Below the pieces are notes generated by a model, which had not been told where the DNA came from, made no database searches, and saw nothing but the letters and a program-made list of their open reading frames with translations. This document shows, one piece after another, positions 7,295 through 10,864 of a stretch of 10,864 nt of DNA; within the stretch, counting starts at the first letter, position 1, and the number at the start of each line of letters is the position of its first letter. Source of the DNA: Bacteroidales bacterium UBA4347 (lineage in GTDB: Bacteria; Bacteroidota; Bacteroidia; Bacteroidales; P3); contig DGTB01000110.1 in assembly GCA_002394185.1 (NCBI GenBank), forward strand, positions 1-10,864, written 5' to 3'. The position numbers and the translations under genes are program-made.

Positions 7295-8071
7295 CTATTT
7301 ATGGGTAACTGTTGAGACATCGCTCGTCGGGCAGTTCACCACCAGCGGATGTCCGATGTATACCAGACGGCTTGCGTTGCGTACAGGCACGCGCATACGC
7401 TCTGTGCACCACAGGATGGCATTGCTGGCGCCGTCCATGCTGCCCTCTATGCGTTTGGCCTCCAGCTTCTCGGCATCCAAGCTCGAGGCTTCTATCAGGC
7501 TCATTTCCATTTTGATGAGCGCACGGCCTCGTAGCTCTGTCGACGAGGCGCCGCTGATGTTGAGCAAGACATTGTCCACCGCCACATGGACTTTCAGGTC
7601 CGACGCGCCGGCCTGCTCAATACTCACCTGCTTGCCCACAAAGCTTCCCTGCAGTTGCGAACTCCCGGTGAGGTATATCTCCAGCGCCTCGCGCTCTATC
7701 TTGCCCATGCGGAGGTTGGAGGCACCGTTCAGCTCGATGTATCTCACACTCATCCGGGACGGTACCAGCACGCGCGGACGTTCTTTCAACTTGAACTTCA
7801 CGTCTCTCCGCATGGCGATGCGCAACGTCCCGTTTTCTTGTGCCACCGTCAGGTGCTTCTGCACCGCTTCGGGTGCATAGACACGGATGTCTCTCACCGT
7901 GTCGCTCAGCGTTACGTCAAAGGCGGCGTTGACTATCAGCTGTTCATAGTCGCTCTGCAAGGCTATCGATTTGTATTTCTCCTTCGGCACAGCCGCAAAT
8001 CCCATAGCCATCATCCCTGCCACCACCATCGCCACCGCGAAAAGAATCTTCTGTTTCATGTCATTAACCAT
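7295..8071 (-). CDS. DUF2807 secreted protein (adhesin-like beta-helix)
   Basis: Exported protein of 258 residues whose function is unknown. A signal peptide covers about 5-27 (MKQKILFAVAMVVAGMMAMG then FAA). The mature part looks like the DUF2807 (GIN-type putative autotransporter adhesin head) family. A short turn motif recurs at residues 116 (GAS), 136 (GSS), 155 (GAS), 174 (GAS), 194 (EAS), 214 (GAS) and 232 (NAS), that is every 18-20 residues, as expected for coils of a parallel beta-helix. I keep the ATG at 8071, three bases after the DUF4159 stop and with A at -3; the ATG at 8059 would begin the protein directly with the signal peptide and is equally possible. It probably sits in the periplasm or on the surface. 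Clear by family, uncertain in role. Confidence 0.82.
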   Translation of the reverse strand: MVNDMKQKILFAVAMVVAGMMAMGFAAVPKEKYKSIALQSDYEQLIVNAAFDVTLSDTVRDIRVYAPEAVQKHLTVAQENGTLRIAMRRDVKFKLKERPRVLVPSRMSVRYIELNGASNLRMGKIEREALEIYLTGSSQLQGSFVGKQVSIEQAGASDLKVHVAVDNVLLNISGASSTELRGRALIKMEMSLIEASSLDAEKLEAKRIEGSMDGASNAILWCTERMRVPVRNASRLVYIGHPLVVNCPTSDVSTVTHK

Positions 8072-8074
8072 TGT

Positions 8075-8740
8075 TTATTCGTTAAACACATATCTCACAA
8101 TATTGCTCCCCATGCGCAGCGCCTTTTGCCGTGTGGCCTGGCTGTCGTTGTGCACGTCGGGGTCCTCCCAGCCGTCGCCGAGGTCGCACTCCCACGTGAA
8201 GAAGCACACCAGCCTCCCTTCCCATATCAGGCCGTAGCCCTTGGGCGGCAGGTTGTCGTGCTCGTGTATCTTCGGCAGTCCGTTGGGGAACTGGTATTTC
8301 TGATGGTAGATTGGGTGCGAGAAGGGCAGCTCCACCCATTCCAGCTCCGGAAACACCTTCTTCATCATCGGCATGATGAACTCCTTCATGCCGTAGTTGT
8401 CGTCGATATGCAGGAATCCGCCGCCGATGAGGTAGCTGCGCAGGTTCTGCACCTCATGGTCGTCGAAGACCACGTTGCCGTGACCCGTCATGTGCAGCAG
8501 GGGGTAGTTGAATATCTCCGCGCTGCCCACGTCCACAGTGGCGTACTGGGGCTTCAGCCCCATCTGCTGGTCCTGGTTGCAGAAGGCAATGAGGTTGGTG
8601 AGCGACGTGGGGTTGGCGTACCAGTCGCCCCCGCCGCCGTACTTGAGCAGGGCTATCTGCGGCTGGGCGTTCACCTTGCCTATAAGTCCCATGAGTCCTA
8701 TGAGCCCTATAAGTCCTATATGTTTTATTCTTCTTTTCAT
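8075..8740 (-). CDS. DUF4159 secreted protein
   Basis: Exported protein of 221 residues in the DUF4159 family, common in Bacteroidota and of unknown role. The signal peptide MKRRIKHIGLIGLIGLMGLIG ends with a likely cleavage site at VNA/Q (after residue 25). The mature domain opens with IALLKYGGGGDWYANPTS and contains HMTGHGNVVF (83-92), LRSYLIGGGFLHIDDNYG (100-117), and LPKIHEHDNLP (155-165), with a GATase-1-like alternating strand pattern. The frame continues upstream into rsmE, but that is a shadow; the ATG at 8740 overlaps the rsmE stop (ATGA), the usual operon junction here. The hydrophobic core of the signal peptide is encoded by a 9-base tandem repeat. DUF4159 proteins are sometimes grouped with Bat/MoxR loci; here the BatA-domain gene is 4 kb away in another operon. 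Confidence 0.87.
   Translation of the reverse strand: MKRRIKHIGLIGLIGLMGLIGKVNAQPQIALLKYGGGGDWYANPTSLTNLIAFCNQDQQMGLKPQYATVDVGSAEIFNYPLLHMTGHGNVVFDDHEVQNLRSYLIGGGFLHIDDNYGMKEFIMPMMKKVFPELEWVELPFSHPIYHQKYQFPNGLPKIHEHDNLPPKGYGLIWEGRLVCFFTWECDLGDGWEDPDVHNDSQATRQKALRMGSNIVRYVFNE
8684..8719. repeat. 9-base tandem repeat encoding the DUF4159 signal peptide core
   Basis: Four adjacent 9-base units on the plus strand: AAGTCCCAT, GAGTCCTAT, GAGCCCTAT, AAGTCCTAT (consensus RAGYCCYAT). Read on the coding strand each unit is ATR GGR CTY, giving Ile-Gly-Leu three times and Met-Gly-Leu once (residues 8-19). A partial fifth unit continues as Ile-Gly. Confidence 0.8.
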
Positions 8741-9471
8741 TTCTTGCAGTCGTTGGTTATGCTGAATGCCACAGCGGCATACATTGCTGCCGTCTCGGTG
8801 CGCAGGCGGCTGGGCCCCAGGCTCACGGGCCGGAATCCGCACTCTAATGCCAGGTCTATCTCCTCCTGCGAGAAGTCGCCCTCGGGGCCTATCAGCACCA
8901 CCGCGTCGCGCCCCGCCTCCAGGACCGTGGCCAACGGTGTGCGCGGCTGGTCGGCCTCGCAATGGGCAATAAATTGGAGCGCCGGTGTCCCGCCGGCAAA
9001 AGCACGCAGCCACTCCCGCAGTTTCACGGCCGGATGGATGCGCGGCAGCGTCAGGTGCAGGCTCTGCTTCATGGCGCTCAGGGCTATGCGCTCCAGGCGG
9101 TCGGTCTTCAGGAACGAACGCTCCGAGTGGTCGCAGTCCAGCAGGGTAATCTCGTCCACGCCCACCTCCACGGCTTTCTCCACCAGCCACTCCATGCGCG
9201 ACGGGTTCTTCGTCGGCGCCACCGCCAGATGTAGACACGCAGCGTGCTGCGTCTCCTCCGGCATCTGGGACGCAGCCCCCTGCGTCTCTACGGTGCAGGC
9301 TTTGTCGTTGGCCTCCACCACCCGGCACTCGTACAGGTGCCCCTGGCCGTCGGTGACGTGCAGGGGGTCGCCCTCGCGCAGGCGCAGCACACGCACTGCA
9401 TGCCGACTCTCCTCGGCATCCAGCGTGGCATAGCCACCAAGCGTTATCTCTTTGCAATAGAATAGTTGCAT
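8737..9471 (-). CDS. rsmE: 16S rRNA (uracil1498-N3)-methyltransferase
   Basis: SPOUT-class methyltransferase that uses S-adenosylmethionine to methylate U1498 of 16S rRNA in the assembled 30S subunit. The 244 residues begin with a PUA-like RNA-binding domain (1 to about 60: MQLFYCKEI, RHAVRVLRL), then the knotted catalytic domain from about 82 (LAVAPTKNPSRMEWLVEKAVEVGVDEI). The cofactor-binding knot loops are LIGPEGDFSQEE (193-204) and SLGPSRLRTETA (217-228). Start at 9471 gives the usual N-terminus, 18 bases after the mnmA stop; the stop overlaps the DUF4159 start by 4 bases. Oddity: the interdomain linker (residues 61-81) is encoded by a palindromic repeat-like element and by eye looks a few residues longer than in relatives. 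The catalytic motifs are intact, so the enzyme should work. Confidence 0.95.
   Translation of the reverse strand: MQLFYCKEITLGGYATLDAEESRHAVRVLRLREGDPLHVTDGQGHLYECRVVEANDKACTVETQGAASQMPEETQHAACLHLAVAPTKNPSRMEWLVEKAVEVGVDEITLLDCDHSERSFLKTDRLERIALSAMKQSLHLTLPRIHPAVKLREWLRAFAGGTPALQFIAHCEADQPRTPLATVLEAGRDAVVLIGPEGDFSQEEIDLALECGFRPVSLGPSRLRTETAAMYAAVAFSITNDCKK
9231..9291. repeat. REP-like double-hairpin element inside rsmE
   Basis: The plus strand carries two hairpins. The first has stem ACGCAG/CTGCGT (9237-9242 and 9247-9252) with loop CGTG, and the second has stem GACGCAG/CTGCGTC (9269-9275 and 9280-9286) with loop CCCC. The outer ends GTAGACACGCAG and CTGCGTCTCTAC form an inverted pair with one mismatch, and the inner CTGCGTCTCC and GGGACGCAG also pair, so the whole 61 bases is a nested palindrome. 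It encodes residues 61-81 of RsmE. Confidence 0.72.
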
Positions 9472-9489
9472 ATCCAGTCTCTGTAACCG

Positions 9490-10752
9490 TTAATCATTGC
9501 CACCGCCCACAATCATCCCTGTGGCCAGCACCAGGTGGGCTTCCTTGTCGTAGATGGTGGCGTACTGGCCGGCGGCGATGCCCTGTATCGGCTCGCCGCT
9601 CTCGATGGTGACCAGCCCGTCGTCCGTCCTGTGCAGCACTCCGGGATGGAACTCCGGCGTGTGGCGTATCTTGAACTTCACCTCCACCTCGCCTTCCGGC
9701 AGGTGGTCCAGCAACTCCCCATTGCTGCTCCCCTCCTCGAGGGAAGCTGTCCGTGCTATGGCCCGCGAGCCTGACGAGCGAAGGACTGAGGGGTTGGGCC
9801 ACTTCCCGCTCAGCAGGTGGAACCCCATCAGGCTGATGCGGTCGCCGTACTGTTCCTTGGGGTCGTAGCCTTGCGACACATAAAGAACGTTCTCCTCCAC
9901 GTCCTTCCGCACCACAAACCACGGCCCTCCGCTGAGGTAGAGCCCTTTGCGCTGCCCGATGGTGTGGAACCAGTAGCCCTTGTGGGTGCCGAGCACGCGG
10001 CCCGTCTCCAGCTCCACAATCTTGCCTTCGCGCTCGCCAAGGTAGCGGCGGATGAAGTCGTTGTAGTTGATTTTGCCCAGGAAGCAGATGCCCTGCGAAT
10101 CCTTGCGCGTGGCGCTGGGCAGGCCTGCCTTGGCGGCAATCTCCCTCACCTCGCTCTTCATCATCCCCCCGATGGGGAACATCAGCTTCTCTATCTGGCG
10201 GTATTCCAGTTGCGACAGGAAATCCGTCTGGTCCTTCACCGGGTCCTTGGCGGTGGCCAGGAAGGTGACGAGTGGAGAGTGGAGAGTGGAGAGCGGAGAA
10301 CATGCTGCCGCATCGTGTTGTTCCCCGTTCTCCGTTCCCCGCTCTCCGCTCTCCACTCTCCACTCTCCGCTCTCCACTCTCGCATAGTGCCCTGTGGCGA
10401 TACGCTCGTAGTCCTTGCCCCGGCGGTCGTTGAAGGCTCCGAACTTGATCAGCTTGTTGCACATCACGTCCGGGTTCGGCGTCAGTCCCTTGCGCACACT
10501 CTCGATGGTGTAGCTCACCACGTTGTCCCAGTATTCCTTGTGCAGGTTCACCTCCTCGAAACGGCACCCGTAGTGGTGCGCTATCCACTGCGTTATCTCT
10601 ATGTCCTCCTCCGCGGGGCAGTCGATATAGCCCTCCTCATCCTCCATCCCGATGCGGATATAGAAGATGTCTGGCGTAATGCCCTGCTCCTTCAGCAGGT
10701 GCACCACCACCGAGCTGTCCACGCCCCCGGATACCAATGCTGCAACGTTCAC
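9490..10752 (-). CDS. mnmA: tRNA 2-thiouridine(34) synthase MnmA with two inserts
   Basis: ATP-dependent enzyme that places sulfur on U34 of Lys, Glu and Gln tRNAs, receiving persulfide sulfur from a relay. The PP-loop SGGVDSS (8-14) binds ATP, C98 in NPDVMCNK and C223 in DSQGICFLG are the catalytic cysteine pair, and GYWFHTIGQRKGL (259-271) and FRAME-typical C-terminal barrel sequence (KFKIRHTP, 359-366) follow. Length is 420 residues against about 355-370 for the family. The excess is two inserts: about 125-161, between HYAR and the ATAKDPVKDQTDFLSQL block, and about 319-342, both encoded by repeat-like palindromic DNA. The start is a GTG at 10752, with an in-frame TAA seven codons upstream that rules out a longer form. 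The second PP-loop region (MEDEEGYIDCPAEED) differs from the common type; Bacteroidota often have two MnmA paralogues and this may be the divergent one. First gene of the block. Confidence 0.93.
   Translation of the reverse strand: MNVAALVSGGVDSSVVVHLLKEQGITPDIFYIRIGMEDEEGYIDCPAEEDIEITQWIAHHYGCRFEEVNLHKEYWDNVVSYTIESVRKGLTPNPDVMCNKLIKFGAFNDRRGKDYERIATGHYARVESGEWRVESGERGTENGEQHDAAACSPLSTLHSPLVTFLATAKDPVKDQTDFLSQLEYRQIEKLMFPIGGMMKSEVREIAAKAGLPSATRKDSQGICFLGKINYNDFIRRYLGEREGKIVELETGRVLGTHKGYWFHTIGQRKGLYLSGGPWFVVRKDVEENVLYVSQGYDPKEQYGDRISLMGFHLLSGKWPNPSVLRSSGSRAIARTASLEEGSSNGELLDHLPEGEVEVKFKIRHTPEFHPGVLHRTDDGLVTIESGEPIQGIAAGQYATIYDKEAHLVLATGMIVGGGND
9728..9796. repeat. Palindromic element inside mnmA (second insert)
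   Basis: Nested inverted sequence on the plus strand: outer arms CCCCTC (9730-9735) and GAGGGG (9788-9793), inner arms GTCC (9749-9752) and GGAC (9783-9786), and a small palindrome CCTCGAGG near 9735-9742. It encodes MnmA residues about 319-342 (NPSVLRSSGSR onward to LEEGSS), a low-complexity serine/arginine stretch with no counterpart I know in MnmA. The layout resembles dispersed repeats with ends of the CCCCTCAGTC / GACAGCTTCCC type that occur in gut bacterial genomes. Confidence 0.55.
10270..10381. repeat. Inverted block of 7-base repeats inside mnmA (first insert)
   Basis: The left arm (10270-10301) is about four units of GGAGAGT/GGAGAGC/GGAGAAC; the right arm (about 10319-10381) is the complementary strand of about eight to nine similar units. 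Bases 10270-10294 pair with 10348-10372 at 24 of 25 positions, so the DNA and mRNA can form a long hairpin with a loop of about 53 bases. Three 7-base units equal seven codons, so the protein shows a heptapeptide repeat (VESGEWR, VESGERG, TENGEQH). The host frame stays open through the whole block. Confidence 0.88.
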
Positions 10753-10788
10753 TTTACTCTTTGTTTTATTTTATCCATTAACGACACA

Positions 10789-10864
10789 ATGAAAAAAATA
10801 TTGTCCACAACCCATTTTATTGGCAAACAACGGCAGCAAACCCCTACCCGATACGCCCCCGATA
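10789..10864 (+). CDS. Possible start of a divergent gene, running off the window
   Basis: An ATG at 10789 opens a plus-strand frame with no stop to the window edge; the first residues read MKKILSTTHFIGKQRQQTPT. The MKK start is typical and the 36-base gap to mnmA is AT-rich, but only 25 codons are visible, I recognise no family, and no consensus -7 element precedes it. It may equally be chance. Low confidence. Confidence 0.2.
   Translation, partial: MKKILSTTHFIGKQRQQTPTRYAPD

Noticed and set aside
7586..9433. 615-codon plus-strand open frame across DUF2807, DUF4159 and rsmE
   Set aside because: It crosses three well-supported minus-strand genes and their junctions, and its composition (His, Ser, Arg rich) is that of a shadow.
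8741..9457. Upstream extension of the DUF4159 frame into rsmE
   Set aside because: The extension has no domain and covers rsmE in another frame; a signal peptide begins at 8740 with an ATGA junction.
10801..10809. DnaA-box-like TTGTCCACA
   Set aside because: A single site one mismatch from consensus, without a cluster or AT-rich unwinding region; chance match.

Overview
The window reads as chromosomal DNA of a Bacteroidota species, most likely Bacteroidales. The evidence is a set of protein families typical of that phylum (BatA-domain protein, DUF4159, DUF2807, a two-part NatA/NatB-type ABC exporter), two promoters matching the Bacteroidota -7 consensus TAnnTTTG, few recognisable Shine-Dalgarno sites, and AT-rich promoter gaps between GC-rich genes. 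No tRNA, rRNA, CRISPR, transposase or phage gene was seen. Coding density is very high, and no gap exceeds about 115 bases.

Left block (65-5697, minus strand, transcribed right to left): a membrane endonuclease/exonuclease/phosphatase-fold protein, endonuclease III (nth), a BatA-domain membrane protein, a short ABC ATPase and its ABC-2 permease. Three of the four junctions are 4-base ATGA overlaps and the fourth is a 5-base gap, so this looks like one translationally coupled operon. Its promoter lies in the gap 5698-5797. A second promoter in the same gap drives aroE (shikimate dehydrogenase) on the plus strand. aroE ends tail to tail with the right block, and the two stop codons overlap.

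Right block (6520-10752, minus strand): mnmA (tRNA 2-thiouridylase), rsmE (16S rRNA m3U1498 methyltransferase), a secreted DUF4159 protein, a DUF2807 adhesin-like secreted protein and a small GT-A glycosyltransferase. Gaps run from a 4-base overlap to 18 bases, again suggesting one transcript. The first two genes modify RNA; the last three concern the cell envelope.

The most unusual signal is a set of short repeat or palindromic elements, three of them lying in frame inside mnmA and rsmE. mnmA carries a 112-base block of 7-base repeats arranged as a long inverted repeat (residues about 125-161), and a second palindromic stretch (residues about 319-342). rsmE carries a 61-base double-hairpin element in its interdomain linker. 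The DUF4159 signal peptide is built from a 9-base tandem repeat. The heptamer pattern GRARARY recurs in the aroE divergent promoter gap. The elements keep their host genes open, which recalls the protein-coding palindromic elements known from Rickettsia; that they form a comparable system here is an inference.
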